Assembly (NCBI GenBank): GCA_964602115.1
Contig: CAZRQN010000019.1
Coordinates: 1 to 32,515, forward strand
Length of the DNA stretch: 32,515 nucleotides
Source of the DNA: JANOGU01 sp964602115
GTDB lineage: Bacteria > Pseudomonadota > Alphaproteobacteria > Rhodobacterales > Rhodobacteraceae
Reading direction: 5' to 3'
Part shown: one piece after another, positions 23,206 through 30,958 of the stretch
How positions within the stretch are numbered: the first letter of the stretch is position 1
Layout: every line of letters starts with the position of its first letter
Notes under the pieces: model-generated
What the model was told of the DNA's origin: nothing
The model's input: only the letters and a program-made list of their open reading frames with translations
The model's database searches: none
Position numbers and translations under genes: made by a program

Positions 23206-24270
23206 TCAGGGGTCGATACCGGCGCGGTCCGCCGTCCCGACCGCCTGGGAAACGGAGGTGAATCCATCGCGGGCCAGCAGCGCATCCAGGCCCCTGGCGA
23301 TTCCGGCGGCCAGGGACAGGCCCCGATAGGCGAGCGCGGTGTAGAGCTGCACGGCCGAAGCGCCGGCGCGGATCTTGGCATAGGCGTCCTCGGCCGAGGC
23401 GATGCCGCCGACACCGACGAGCGGGATCCGGCCGCCGGTGAGCTGGTGCAGGCTTGCGAGCACGGCGGTGGATCGGGCGAAGAGCGGCTTTCCCGAAAGG
23501 CCGCCGGCCTGCCCGGCCAGGGGGCTCGTCAGCCCCTCGCGCGCAAGCGTGGTGTTGGTGGCGACGATGGCCGCCACGCCCTCGGCCTCGGCCACTGCGG
23601 CCAGCGCGGCAAGATCGGCGTCGGAAAGATCCGGGCTGATCTTGAGGAACACCGGAATGCGGCGCGGCAGGGAGTCGCGCGCCGCCATCACCCCGCGCAG
23701 CAGCGCCGCAAGTGCCGCCGGCCCCTGCAGATCGCGCAGCCGCTCGGTATTCGGCGATGACACGTTGACGGTGGCGAAGTCGAGATGCGCCCCGGCCGCC
23801 GCCAGGACGGCGGCAAAATCCGCAGCACGGTCGGCGCTGTCCTTGTTGGCCCCGAGGTTCAGCCCCAGCGGAAGGCCCTGTGGCCGCGCTGCCAGCCGGG
23901 CGGCGATGGCAGCGATGCCCTGGTTGTTGAAACCGAAGCGATTGATCGCCGCACCGTCCTCCGCCAGTCGCCAGAGGCGCGGGCGGGGGTTGCCCTCCTG
24001 CGGGCGCGGCGTGGCCGCCCCGACCTCGATCCAGCCGAAACCGGCCCGCATCAGCGGCCCGACCGCCACCGCATTTTTGTCGAAGCCGGCGGCCAGCCCG
24101 ACCGGATTGGGCAAGGCCATGCCGGCCAGGGTTGTCGCAAGGCGCGGCGAGGACATCGGCCCCGGGGCCGGCGCCAGACCGGCGCGCAGGGCGAGAAGCG
24201 ACAGGGCATGGGCGCGCTCGGGGTCAATCCGGTGCAGGAGACCGAGGCCCGCGCGTTCGAGAAGGCTCAC
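23206..24270 (-). CDS. pyrD: Dihydroorotate dehydrogenase (quinone), class 2
   Basis: A 354-aa FMN enzyme of pyrimidine synthesis that oxidises dihydroorotate to orotate and passes electrons to the membrane quinone pool. The N-terminal amphipathic helices ('LLERAGLGLLHRIDPERAHALSLLAL') mark class 2. 'NPVGLAAGFDKN', 'NRFGFNNQG', 'NLGANKDS' and the catalytic-Ser region 'NVSSPNTERLRDLQ' are present, with FMN-phosphate contacts in 'LVGVGGIAS' and 'GASAVQLYTAL'. The GTG start overlaps the stop of the DUF952 gene (GTGA) and has GAGGG upstream. Confidence 0.95.
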   Translation of the reverse strand: MSLLERAGLGLLHRIDPERAHALSLLALRAGLAPAPGPMSSPRLATTLAGMALPNPVGLAAGFDKNAVAVGPLMRAGFGWIEVGAATPRPQEGNPRPRLWRLAEDGAAINRFGFNNQGIAAIAARLAARPQGLPLGLNLGANKDSADRAADFAAVLAAAGAHLDFATVNVSSPNTERLRDLQGPAALAALLRGVMAARDSLPRRIPVFLKISPDLSDADLAALAAVAEAEGVAAIVATNTTLAREGLTSPLAGQAGGLSGKPLFARSTAVLASLHQLTGGRIPLVGVGGIASAEDAYAKIRAGASAVQLYTALAYRGLSLAAGIARGLDALLARDGFTSVSQAVGTADRAGIDP

Positions 24271-24620
24271 CGCGAACCCTCGAAAAGATGGCCCTCCGGG
24301 AAGATATGGCCGGTGACGCCGAGCGGCAGCGACTTGTCCCAGACCACGTCGCGGGCGGTCAGCGGCGCGTAGAGATGGGGAAACAGCGCTCCGCCACGCG
24401 AGGGCTCCCATTTCAGAGCCGGTCCGAGCCTCTCGGCCTCGACCGCGACCAGGACCAGATCGCTTTCGGCGGCGAAGTGCTTCGCCGCCGTCTCCGCCAC
24501 TTGCTGGGCGGTGGAAAAATGGATGAACCCGTCTACCAGATCGACTGGCGCACCACGCGTCTGGCCGGCGGCGCGGAAGGCGTTCCATTCGGCCCGCCGG
24601 AGGATCTTGAAGATCAGCAT
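24267..24620 (-). CDS. DUF952 family protein
   Basis: A 117-aa protein of the DUF952 family: 'IFKILRRAEWNAFRAAG', 'LVDGFIHFSTAQQVAETAAKHF' and 'FPHLYAPLTARDVVWDKSL' are its usual blocks. The fold is thought to relate to ADP-ribosyl-binding or transferase-like proteins, but no function is established. It is translationally coupled to pyrD by a 4-base overlap, an arrangement I recall from other Rhodobacteraceae. AGGAA lies shortly before the ATG. Confidence 0.85.
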   Translation of the reverse strand: MLIFKILRRAEWNAFRAAGQTRGAPVDLVDGFIHFSTAQQVAETAAKHFAAESDLVLVAVEAERLGPALKWEPSRGGALFPHLYAPLTARDVVWDKSLPLGVTGHIFPEGHLFEGSR

Positions 24621-24860
24621 GGCGCCGGTTCCTGCACGGCATGGGCGGGACGGTCAATGGCTGTCGTCGGCGGCACCGGCGTGTCACCGGGAGGCGTTGC
24701 CCGGAGGTCCGGGGATCGCATGCGCGGCGGCGACCGTTTCGCGACCGTCGCCGTTGCCGAAGGACCCCTGCTTTCACGCCGGCCTGGACGAAGGAGGCCA
24801 GGGTTGTCGGTCCGGGCCGGCCCCGTCACCCGCCGGGCAGGAAATCCTCGGGGCCCGGTC
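24621..24860. other. Gap between coq9 and the DUF952 gene, no convincing gene
   Basis: This 240-base stretch holds no ORF with plausible codon use or ribosome-binding site. It contains a 7-bp inverted repeat, CGGCGAC/GTCGCCG, with an 11-12 base loop near 24727-24752, and the start of a 16-bp palindrome at its right edge. A promoter for DUF952-pyrD should be here but I could not place it. Confidence 0.4.
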
Positions 24861-24870
24861 CTAGGACCGG
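24855..24870. repeat. Perfect 16-bp palindrome spanning the coq9 stop codon
   Basis: CCGGTCCTAGGACCGG is fully self-complementary and contains the TAG stop of the coq9 gene (minus strand) at its centre. It may fold as a hairpin at the end of the mRNA, although no T-run follows. Confidence 0.7.
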
Positions 24871-25541
24871 AAGCGCCCCGGAAGATCGTCAGGCCGGTCC
24901 GGCGCGCGCCAGTTGCCGAAGGCGCGCCCGGGACCGGCGGCGAAGGCCCTGGCCACCGGATGGTCGCGCCAGCCCGCCTTGGCCTTCTCGAAGCTCATGA
25001 CATTCTCGATCCTGCGGTCGAGAAAGGCCCAGGTTTCCTCCTGACCCCTGGATTCGTCGCCCAGCCAGTAGAGCAGCGTCGCGGCATGGACGGCCGAGAG
25101 CGTGGCACGCTTGCTGTACCACGAGGCGTCACGCGAGGTGTCGCCCAGCGAGGTCCAGATCGCATCCGCCGTGTCCCAGATCAGTCGCGAACCGGTCAGG
25201 GCATTCTGCGGCAGGGCGAACAGGGTGGCGGCGCGGCGGACAAGCTCGCGCTCCGCAGCCTCGATGCGCAGGCGCAGGGCCTTCGCCACCTTCTCGCGGA
25301 AGCGCAGGGCAGAGAGGTCGGCGGCGGCCAGCGCCTCGACCATGCGCCGGTCGCCCTGCCGGTGATAGGCGACGGCAAGATCGAGCCCGCCGCGCGGAAA
25401 CAGCGCCCGGCCCAGCGCCGGCGGCACGCCGGCCTCGGCGATGGCGGCCACAAGCGCGTCCTCGGACCAGCCGTCGAAGGGCACATGGCGCAGCGCCGCA
25501 GCCAAGACGGCGTCACGAGCCCCGGATGTGGTGTCGGTCAT
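24861..25541 (-). CDS. coq9: COQ9 family ubiquinone biosynthesis protein
   Basis: A 226-aa member of the COQ9 family. The N-terminal part resembles a TetR helix-turn-helix ('AVLAAALRHVPFDGWSEDALVAAIAEAGVPPALGRALFP'), as in known COQ9 structures. The C-terminal part ('TADAIWTSLGDTSRDASWYSKRATLSAVHAATLLYWL') is the conserved lipid-binding core. COQ9 presents quinone intermediates to the COQ7-type hydroxylase in ubiquinone synthesis. It is divergent from rpsU. Confidence 0.92.
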   Translation of the reverse strand: MTDTTSGARDAVLAAALRHVPFDGWSEDALVAAIAEAGVPPALGRALFPRGGLDLAVAYHRQGDRRMVEALAAADLSALRFREKVAKALRLRIEAAERELVRRAATLFALPQNALTGSRLIWDTADAIWTSLGDTSRDASWYSKRATLSAVHAATLLYWLGDESRGQEETWAFLDRRIENVMSFEKAKAGWRDHPVARAFAAGPGRAFGNWRAPDRPDDLPGRFRS

Positions 25542-25555
25542 TCGCGGCCCCCTGG

Positions 25556-25584
25556 TGGACAGGCATCAAGGCCGATGCTATAGG
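25556..25584 (+). promoter_or_regulatory. Candidate rpsU promoter
   Basis: TGGACA and TATAGG are separated by 17 bases, with TGC just before the -10 as an extended element. The -10 lies about 55 bases before the rpsU ATG. This is the best-matching pair in the coq9/rpsU gap. Confidence 0.45.
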
Positions 25585-25638
25585 CCCGGCCGCCTGCACG
25601 GAACAGTGCAACTCTAACCAGGAAGGTGGTGAACCCGT

Positions 25639-25845
25639 ATGCAGGTCAGCGTCCGCGACAACAACGTCGAACAGGCGCTTCGTGCCCTGAAGAAGAAACT
25701 TCAGCGCGAAGGTGTCTTCCGCGAGATGAAGCTCAAGCAGCATTTCGAAAAGCCTTCGGTGAAACGTGCGCGCGAACAGGCCGAGGCGATCCGCCGCGCC
25801 CGTAAGCTCGCCCGGAAAAAGGCCCAGCGCGAAGGCGCGCTCTGA
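25639..25845 (+). CDS. rpsU: 30S ribosomal protein S21
   Basis: A 68-aa basic protein of the small ribosomal subunit, located near the 3' end of 16S rRNA where mRNA pairs with anti-Shine-Dalgarno. 'VSVRDNNVEQALRALKKKLQREGVFREMK' and the Arg/Lys-rich tail are diagnostic. A strong AGGAAGGTGGTG purine tract precedes the ATG. It has its own promoter candidate and a strong terminator, so it seems monocistronic. Confidence 0.97.
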   Translation: MQVSVRDNNVEQALRALKKKLQREGVFREMKLKQHFEKPSVKRAREQAEAIRRARKLARKKAQREGAL

Positions 25846-25892
25846 ACGACCGATGAGCGGCACTGGGGCGGGGCAACCCGTCCGACGAGGGA

Positions 25893-25921
25893 CCCCCGGG
25901 ACGATGTCCACGGGGGTTTTT
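25893..25921 (+). terminator. Rho-independent terminator of rpsU
   Basis: Arms CCCCCG and CGGGGG enclose an inner GGAC-GAT-GTCC hairpin. The right arm is followed at once by five T residues. It begins 48 bases past the rpsU stop codon and ends 17 bases before the barstar-like gene. Confidence 0.9.
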
Positions 25922-25938
25922 CATTTGGGATCAATGCC

Positions 25939-26196
25939 ATGAACATCGAGGTCGATCTGGAGGGCTGCGCGGATGCGGCCGGGGTCTGGGCGCGGCTGCT
26001 GCGGGCGCTGGCGGCGCCGGACTGGCATGGCGCCAATCTCGATGCGCTGTGGGACGGGTTGACCGGCGGTCTTTTTGCGCGCCCTGCGGCGATCACCGTC
26101 CTCGGCCGGGGCGCGGCGGCGGCGGAAGCGGAATGGGCGCGGATCGCGGCGGTCATCGCCGAGGCCGGGGTGGCGCTGCGCCGCGAGGGTCTCTGA
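25939..26196 (+). CDS. Barstar-like protein
   Basis: An 85-aa protein resembling barstar, the inhibitor of the RNase barnase. The block 'APDWHGANLDALWDGLTGGL' matches the barstar helix that plugs the barnase active site, and 'AITVLGRGAAAAE' fits the following strand. No barnase-type RNase gene is found beside it; the next gene is ispE on the other strand. It follows the rpsU terminator, so its expression depends on read-through or an unseen promoter. No strong ribosome-binding site is visible. Confidence 0.75.
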   Translation: MNIEVDLEGCADAAGVWARLLRALAAPDWHGANLDALWDGLTGGLFARPAAITVLGRGAAAAEAEWARIAAVIAEAGVALRREGL

Positions 26197-26328
26197 GCGG
26201 CCGCCGGCGGGACGATTCGCCCGTCCCCGGCCCGTCCCGCCGCCGTCCCGCCGGTGTCGGTTCCGCGTCGGTTTTCCGTACCGACAGGGCGTGCGCTGCC
26301 GGGCGGCCGGCTGCAACGGGCCCGGCGG

Positions 26329-27285
26329 TCAGGACAGGAGCGGCGCGGCCGCCGCCCACCAGCCCGGGCGGGCCAGCGCGGCCGCCGCTGTACGGGCCGG
26401 GGCCTCGGCGGCGAAAAGGGCGAAGCAGGTGGCGCCGGAGCCCGACATGCGGGCGAGGAGCGCGCCCGGCTGCGCGGCGAGCGCGGCCCTGACCTCGGCG
26501 ATGGCGGGCGCGAGGGCGATGGCCGGGACTTCGAGATCGTTGCGCTGCGCCGCGAGCCAGGCCGCGAGCGCGCCGGCATCGCCAAAGGCGGGAACCGGCG
26601 GCAAGGGCGGATTGTCGCGCCGCTCCAGCCGGGCGAAGACCGCAGGCGTGGGCACGGCAAGGCCCGGATTGGCCAGCACGATCCACACCGGCGGCAGCGG
26701 CGGCACGGGCGCCAGCACCTCGCCCACCCCGCCCATCCGGCAGGCCCTTCCGGCAAGGCAGACCGGCACATCGGCCCCGAGCGCGAGGATCGCCTCCGGC
26801 GGCGGCAGCGGGCGGCCCCACAGGGCGGCAAGCGCGTGCAATGCGGCGGCGGCATCGGCCGAGCCGCCGCCGATGCCGGAGGCCACCGGCAGGTGCTTGT
26901 CGAGCGTGATCCTTGCGCCGGGCATGCCGGGGCCGAAGGCACGGGCGGCGCGCAGGACGAGGTTCTCGGCCGGAGCGGCCGGACGGCCCGCCCTGGGCAG
27001 GTCGTCCCCCCACCCCATCCCTCCCCCACCAGGGGGGAGGGAGGCGCCTTTCCTGTCGGTTGGCGCGTCCGGTCCGGCCTGCCCCAGCGCCTCGGCGAAG
27101 GGGCCGGTGATCGTCAGCGTCAGGTCGGACGCGGGCACGGCGGCCACGCGGTCGCCCACCCCGGCGAAGGCCACGAGGCTTTCGAGCAGATGGTAGCCGT
27201 CGGCGCGGCGCCCGGTGACATGCAGGCAGAGATTGACCTTGGCCGGGGCAAAGACCCCGGCCCCGACCTCAGTTGCCGCCGTCAT
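26329..27285 (-). CDS. ispE: 4-diphosphocytidyl-2-C-methyl-D-erythritol kinase
   Basis: A 318-aa GHMP kinase of the MEP isoprenoid pathway that phosphorylates CDP-methylerythritol. The N-terminal 'FAPAKVNLCLHVTGRRADGYHLLES' and the ATP-binding loop 'LPVASGIGGGSADAAAAL' are diagnostic, and the C-terminal 'ARMSGSGATCFALF' closes the fold. Between 'LGQAG' and 'AENLVLRAA' (about residues 72-105) there is a Pro/Gly-rich stretch not expected in the family. It is encoded by a hairpin repeat that looks inserted in frame. The ATG overlaps the end of the upstream TPR gene by 17 bases. Confidence 0.93.
   Translation of the reverse strand: MTAATEVGAGVFAPAKVNLCLHVTGRRADGYHLLESLVAFAGVGDRVAAVPASDLTLTITGPFAEALGQAGPDAPTDRKGASLPPGGGGMGWGDDLPRAGRPAAPAENLVLRAARAFGPGMPGARITLDKHLPVASGIGGGSADAAAALHALAALWGRPLPPPEAILALGADVPVCLAGRACRMGGVGEVLAPVPPLPPVWIVLANPGLAVPTPAVFARLERRDNPPLPPVPAFGDAGALAAWLAAQRNDLEVPAIALAPAIAEVRAALAAQPGALLARMSGSGATCFALFAAEAPARTAAAALARPGWWAAAAPLLS
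27018..27042. repeat. Hairpin repeat inside ispE
   Basis: A perfect 10-bp inverted repeat, TCCCTCCCCC and GGGGGAGGGA, surrounds ACCAG. It resembles GC-rich dispersed intergenic repeats of alphaproteobacteria, yet lies inside the reading frame. It encodes the LPPGGGGMGW stretch of IspE. Confidence 0.75.
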
Positions 27286-28963
27286 TCGCCACTTCGGTCA
27301 GCGATTTGGCGCCCTCGTCCTTCAGCACCGCGTCGAGGCCCAGTTCCAGCTTCCTGCGGATGCGGGTCGCATCCTTTTCCTCGGGATCAAAGGACAGCGC
27401 CCGGCGCCACTGGAAGCGTGCCTCCATCGTCCGGCCGACCGACCAATAGACATCGCCCAGATGGTCGGTGACCACGGGGTCCACCGGCTCCAGCAGCGAG
27501 GCGCGCTCCATCGGCGCGACGGCCTCGTCATACCGGCCAAGGCTGAACAGGCCCCAGGCGAAACTGTCCACGATATAGCCGGCCTCGGGTTCGGCCTTCA
27601 TCGCCTGCTCGATCATCGCCAGCGCCTCGTCGAGGCGCTCGTGGCGCTCCAGCATGCTGTAGCCGAGATAGTTCAGCACCTGCGGCTGGCCGGGGTTCAG
27701 TTCCAGCGCCTTGCGGAAATCGGGCTCGGCCTTTTCCCACAGCTTCTGGCGCTCGTAGGCGATGGCGCGGGAGTAGAAGAGGCCCCAATGTCGGCTCTCC
27801 GGCGTGGCGATCAGCGCCACCGCCGCGTCATAGGCGGCCGAGCACTCGGGCCAGCGCTCCTCGCGGCGCAGCGCATCGCCGAGCGCGGTCTGGACGAGCA
27901 ACACATCCGGCATCGCCCGGGCGAGCGTGCGCAGGACCTCGATCCCGGCCTCGGCCTTGCCGTCGGACTGCAGCGCCCGGGCGCGGCCGATCTCGGCCGA
28001 CATATACCCGGGATCGCTGGCCGGGATGGTGGCGAAGGTTTCCACCGCCAGCCCGTACTGACCCTGTTCTTCGAGAAGGGTGGCCGACAGGATCACCGCA
28101 TCGGCATGGTCGGTCCGCAGGAAGGTGGCGATACGGGCGAAAAGCAGCGTGAAGCCGGAATCCGCATCGGCATTGAGCGCCGCCGCCAGGGTGAAGAACA
28201 GCTCTGCCACCCCGTCGCGCGCCGAGCGGATGGAGGTGAGCGGCAGGGTCTCGCCCGCTTCGAGCCGGGTGCGGAGGCTTGCCAGCGCCGGGGTTTCCTC
28301 GCCCGGGAAGGCCTTTGCCAGCAGGTCCAGCGCATCGGCATTCCGGCCGAGCTGGCTGAGGATCTCGACATGGGCGATGGTGCCGCGGGTCATCAGCCGC
28401 AGCGGGCCTTCGGCCGCGCCGGACAGGATGCCGTCAGCGCCTTCGAGATCGCCGACAAGCGCCAGCGCCAGCGCCTTGTGGTAAAGGCCGAAGGCCTCCT
28501 GGCCCCGGGTGGCGACGACCTTGTCGAACTCCGCCAGCGCGGCGGTCATTTCCCCGGCACCGACATCGGCCCAGGCCCGGACCAGCCCGTCGAGCAGCGG
28601 GCTGACCAGCGGGCCCTTGTCGAGATCGGCGAGCGTCGCGGCATAGTCCTCGCGCTGGATCTGGTCGGCAAGGATGGCAAGACGTGCCGCCTGGCTGACA
28701 TCCGGCGTTTCCGCCATGCGCCGGGCAATGGCGGCGGCGGCTTCGAGATTGCCGGCGGAGAGATGGGCGGCGATGGCGCCGTCCATCAGCGCGGGGTTCT
28801 TCGGATCGGCGAGAAGCGCCCGGGTGAACCAGGCCGAGGCCTCGCGGTAGTCGCTGTTCACCCCGGCGACGCGGGCGGCGAGATAGGCGCCGGCGTCCTC
28901 CTCTGCCGCTGCAGGGGCGGCGAGGACAAGGGCGGCGCAGAGCAGCAGGCGGCGAAGGGGCAT
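27269..28963 (-). CDS. Secreted tetratricopeptide repeat protein
   Basis: A 564-aa protein with a Sec signal peptide (MPLRRLLLCAALVLAAPAAA) followed almost entirely by helical TPR units. Typical repeats include 'DYREASAWFTRALLADPKNP', 'LWEKAEPDFRKALELNPGQPQVLNYLGYSML' and 'YDEAVAPMERASLLEPVDPVVTDHLGDVYW'. It probably acts as a scaffold in the periplasm or at the outer membrane; partners are unknown. It lies between ETF-QO and ispE, whose start it overlaps by 17 bases, so ispE is probably co-expressed with it. Confidence 0.87.
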   Translation of the reverse strand: MPLRRLLLCAALVLAAPAAAEEDAGAYLAARVAGVNSDYREASAWFTRALLADPKNPALMDGAIAAHLSAGNLEAAAAIARRMAETPDVSQAARLAILADQIQREDYAATLADLDKGPLVSPLLDGLVRAWADVGAGEMTAALAEFDKVVATRGQEAFGLYHKALALALVGDLEGADGILSGAAEGPLRLMTRGTIAHVEILSQLGRNADALDLLAKAFPGEETPALASLRTRLEAGETLPLTSIRSARDGVAELFFTLAAALNADADSGFTLLFARIATFLRTDHADAVILSATLLEEQGQYGLAVETFATIPASDPGYMSAEIGRARALQSDGKAEAGIEVLRTLARAMPDVLLVQTALGDALRREERWPECSAAYDAAVALIATPESRHWGLFYSRAIAYERQKLWEKAEPDFRKALELNPGQPQVLNYLGYSMLERHERLDEALAMIEQAMKAEPEAGYIVDSFAWGLFSLGRYDEAVAPMERASLLEPVDPVVTDHLGDVYWSVGRTMEARFQWRRALSFDPEEKDATRIRRKLELGLDAVLKDEGAKSLTEVANDGGN

Positions 28964-29028
28964 GGCGGGCCTCAGACGGATTGGCGGGCGAGGCTAGCCG
29001 CGCCGGGGCGGCCGCGCAATGCGGGGCG

Positions 29029-29048
29029 GAGGCGGACGCGCCCGCCTC
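29029..29048 (-). terminator. Hairpin downstream of ETF-QO
   Basis: GAGGCGG and CCGCCTC pair perfectly around a 6-base loop, 26 bases past the ETF-QO stop and upstream of the TPR gene. No T-run follows on the minus strand, so termination is uncertain. Confidence 0.3.
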
Positions 29049-29074
29049 GCGCGAATGTCACGTGGCCGGGGCGA

Positions 29075-30721
29075 TCACATGTTGGGATAGTTCGGCCCGT
29101 CGCCCCCCTGCGGCGTGGTCCAGGTGATGTTCTGCGACGGGTCCTTGATGTCGCAGGTCTTGCAGTGGACGCAGTTCTGGAAATTGATCCGGAAGCTCGC
29201 CTGCGCCCCTTCCCCCAGCACCTCATAGACGCCGGCCGGGCAGTAGCGCTGCGCCGGTTCGGCATATTGCGGCAGGTTGACCGCGATCGGCACCGAAGGG
29301 TCCTTGAGCCGCAGATGCGCCGGCTGGCCCTCGGCATGGTTGGTGGCCGAGAAGGCGACATTGGTCAGCCGGTCGAAGGACAGGGTGCCATCGGGTCTGG
29401 GATAGTCGATGGGCTTGTGGTCCGCCGCCTTGCCCGTCGAAGCCGCGTCGCTGATCCGGTGGCGCAGGGTGCCGAAAAGGGTGAAGCCCAGCGTGTTGGT
29501 CCACATGTCGAGCCCGCCGCCGACCAGGCTGGCGACCAGTCCGCGCCGGGACCACAGGGGCTTGACGTTGCGGACCTTCTTCAGGTCCTTGCCGATCGGG
29601 CCGGAGCGCAGCTCGGTCTCGTAGGCGGAAAGCTCGTCGCCCCGCCGGCCGGCCCTGATCGCCGCATGCGCCGCCTCGGCCGCCGCCTTGCCGGAGAGCA
29701 TGGCGTTGTGGTTGCCCTTGATGCGCGGCACGTTCACCAGACCCGCCGAGCAGCCGAGGATCGCCACGCCCGGCGCCACCAGCTTGGGGATCGACTGCCA
29801 GCCGCCCTCGGAAATGGCGCGGGCGCCATAGGCGATGCGCTTGCCGCCCTTCAGCAGCTCGGCCACCATCGGGTGATGCTTGAAGCGCTGGAACTCCATA
29901 TAGGGGTAGAGCCAGGGGTTCTTGTAGTTCAGATGGACGACGAACCCGACATAGACCTGATTGTTTTCAAGGTGATAGATGAAGGACCCGCCGCCGGCGT
30001 TCTTGCCGAGCGGCCAGCCCATCGTATGGGTGACGGTGCCCGGGCGGTGCTTGGCCGGGTCGATCTCCCAGATCTCCTTCATCCCCAGGCCGAACTTCTG
30101 CGGGCAATGGCCCTTGGAGAGCTGGTATTTCGCCATCACCTCCTTGGCGAGCGAGCCGCGCACGCCCTCGGCGAGCATCACATATTTGCCGGCGATCACC
30201 ATGCCGGGCTCGTAGGAGGGCCCGGGCGTGCCGTCGGCCTGGCGGCCGAACTCGCCCGCCACCACGCCGCGCACCGCGCCATCGGCGCCATAGACCACTT
30301 CCGAGCAGGACATGCCGGGGAAGATTTCCACCCCCAGCGCTTCCGCCTGCTGCGCCATCCAGCGGCAGACATTGGCCATCGAGACGATGTAATTGCCGTG
30401 GTTCGACATCAGCGGCGGCATCGGCCAGTTGGGGATGCGGATCTGCCCGGCCGGGCCGAGAAGATAGAAGTTGTCGGCCGTCACCGGGGTGTTGAGCGGC
30501 GCGCCGCGTTCCTTCCAGTCGGGGATCAGCGCGTCGAGGCCCGAGGGATCGAGCACCGCGCCCGACAGGATATGGGCGCCGACCTCGGAGCCCTTCTCAA
30601 GGACAACGACCGAAAGCTCGGGATCGAGCTGCTTCAGCCGGATCGCGGCGGACAGGCCCGCAGGGCCGGCTCCGACGACGACGACGTCATATTCCATCTC
30701 TTCGCGGACGATCTCGGACAT
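29075..30721 (-). CDS. Electron transfer flavoprotein-ubiquinone oxidoreductase
   Basis: A 548-aa membrane-associated FAD and 4Fe-4S enzyme. It passes electrons from ETF, reduced by acyl-CoA and other dehydrogenases, to ubiquinone. The FAD-binding motif is 'DVVVVGAGPAGLSAAIRLKQ' near the N-terminus. The quinone/membrane region includes 'GWPLGKNAGGGSFIYHLENNQVYVGFVVHLNY'. The cluster Cys are in 'RYCPAGVYEV' and 'NCVHCKTCDIKDP' near the C-terminus. The ATG at 30721 has GGGGAG 4 bases upstream, better than an ATG 18 codons earlier. It is divergent from greA. Confidence 0.95.
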   Translation of the reverse strand: MSEIVREEMEYDVVVVGAGPAGLSAAIRLKQLDPELSVVVLEKGSEVGAHILSGAVLDPSGLDALIPDWKERGAPLNTPVTADNFYLLGPAGQIRIPNWPMPPLMSNHGNYIVSMANVCRWMAQQAEALGVEIFPGMSCSEVVYGADGAVRGVVAGEFGRQADGTPGPSYEPGMVIAGKYVMLAEGVRGSLAKEVMAKYQLSKGHCPQKFGLGMKEIWEIDPAKHRPGTVTHTMGWPLGKNAGGGSFIYHLENNQVYVGFVVHLNYKNPWLYPYMEFQRFKHHPMVAELLKGGKRIAYGARAISEGGWQSIPKLVAPGVAILGCSAGLVNVPRIKGNHNAMLSGKAAAEAAHAAIRAGRRGDELSAYETELRSGPIGKDLKKVRNVKPLWSRRGLVASLVGGGLDMWTNTLGFTLFGTLRHRISDAASTGKAADHKPIDYPRPDGTLSFDRLTNVAFSATNHAEGQPAHLRLKDPSVPIAVNLPQYAEPAQRYCPAGVYEVLGEGAQASFRINFQNCVHCKTCDIKDPSQNITWTTPQGGDGPNYPNM

Positions 30722-30780
30722 GGCGCTCCCCGTACTGCGGCCCCGTTCGAAGGCACGGGCGGCGATGTGCCGCAACGTCA

Positions 30781-30801
30781 GCGGCGCGTCAATCGCGCCG
30801 C
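30781..30801. promoter_or_regulatory. Inverted repeat between ETF-QO and greA
   Basis: GCGGCGCG and CGCGCCGC are exact complements around TCAAT. The dyad sits about 60 bases upstream of the ETF-QO start, a position suited to an operator, but its role is unknown. Confidence 0.35.
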
Positions 30802-30901
30802 AGCGTCAGGCAGGTTTTCGCCGCAGCGCAGCATTGCGCGCCGGACCGGCGCCCAAGCCCCTTGCAATCGACCCATGGCTGCGCTTGGGTAGCGCCATGC
30901 G

Positions 30902-30939
30902 AGCCGTGGCCCCGCAAGGGCGCCGTGGCTTTTGTTTTT
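30902..30939 (+). terminator. Strong intrinsic terminator in the greA leader
   Basis: A 12-bp stem with two G-U pairs, one bulged C and a GCAA tetraloop (30914-30917) ends in TTTTGTTTTT (30930-30939). It stops 19 bases before the greA ATG. No gene on the plus strand lies between it and the divergent ETF-QO start, so it would end a short leader RNA rather than a coding transcript. Confidence 0.75.
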
Positions 30940-30958
30940 GCCGGAACGGACGGACGCG

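Noticed and set aside
24614..24829. A 71-codon minus-strand frame in the gap between coq9 and the DUF952 gene
   Set aside because: No ribosome-binding site, Pro/Arg-rich random-looking sequence, no similarity recognised.
27215..30892. A 1225-codon open frame on the plus strand
   Set aside because: It is antisense to ispE, the TPR protein and ETF-QO, all firmly identified; no motif was found in the long frame.
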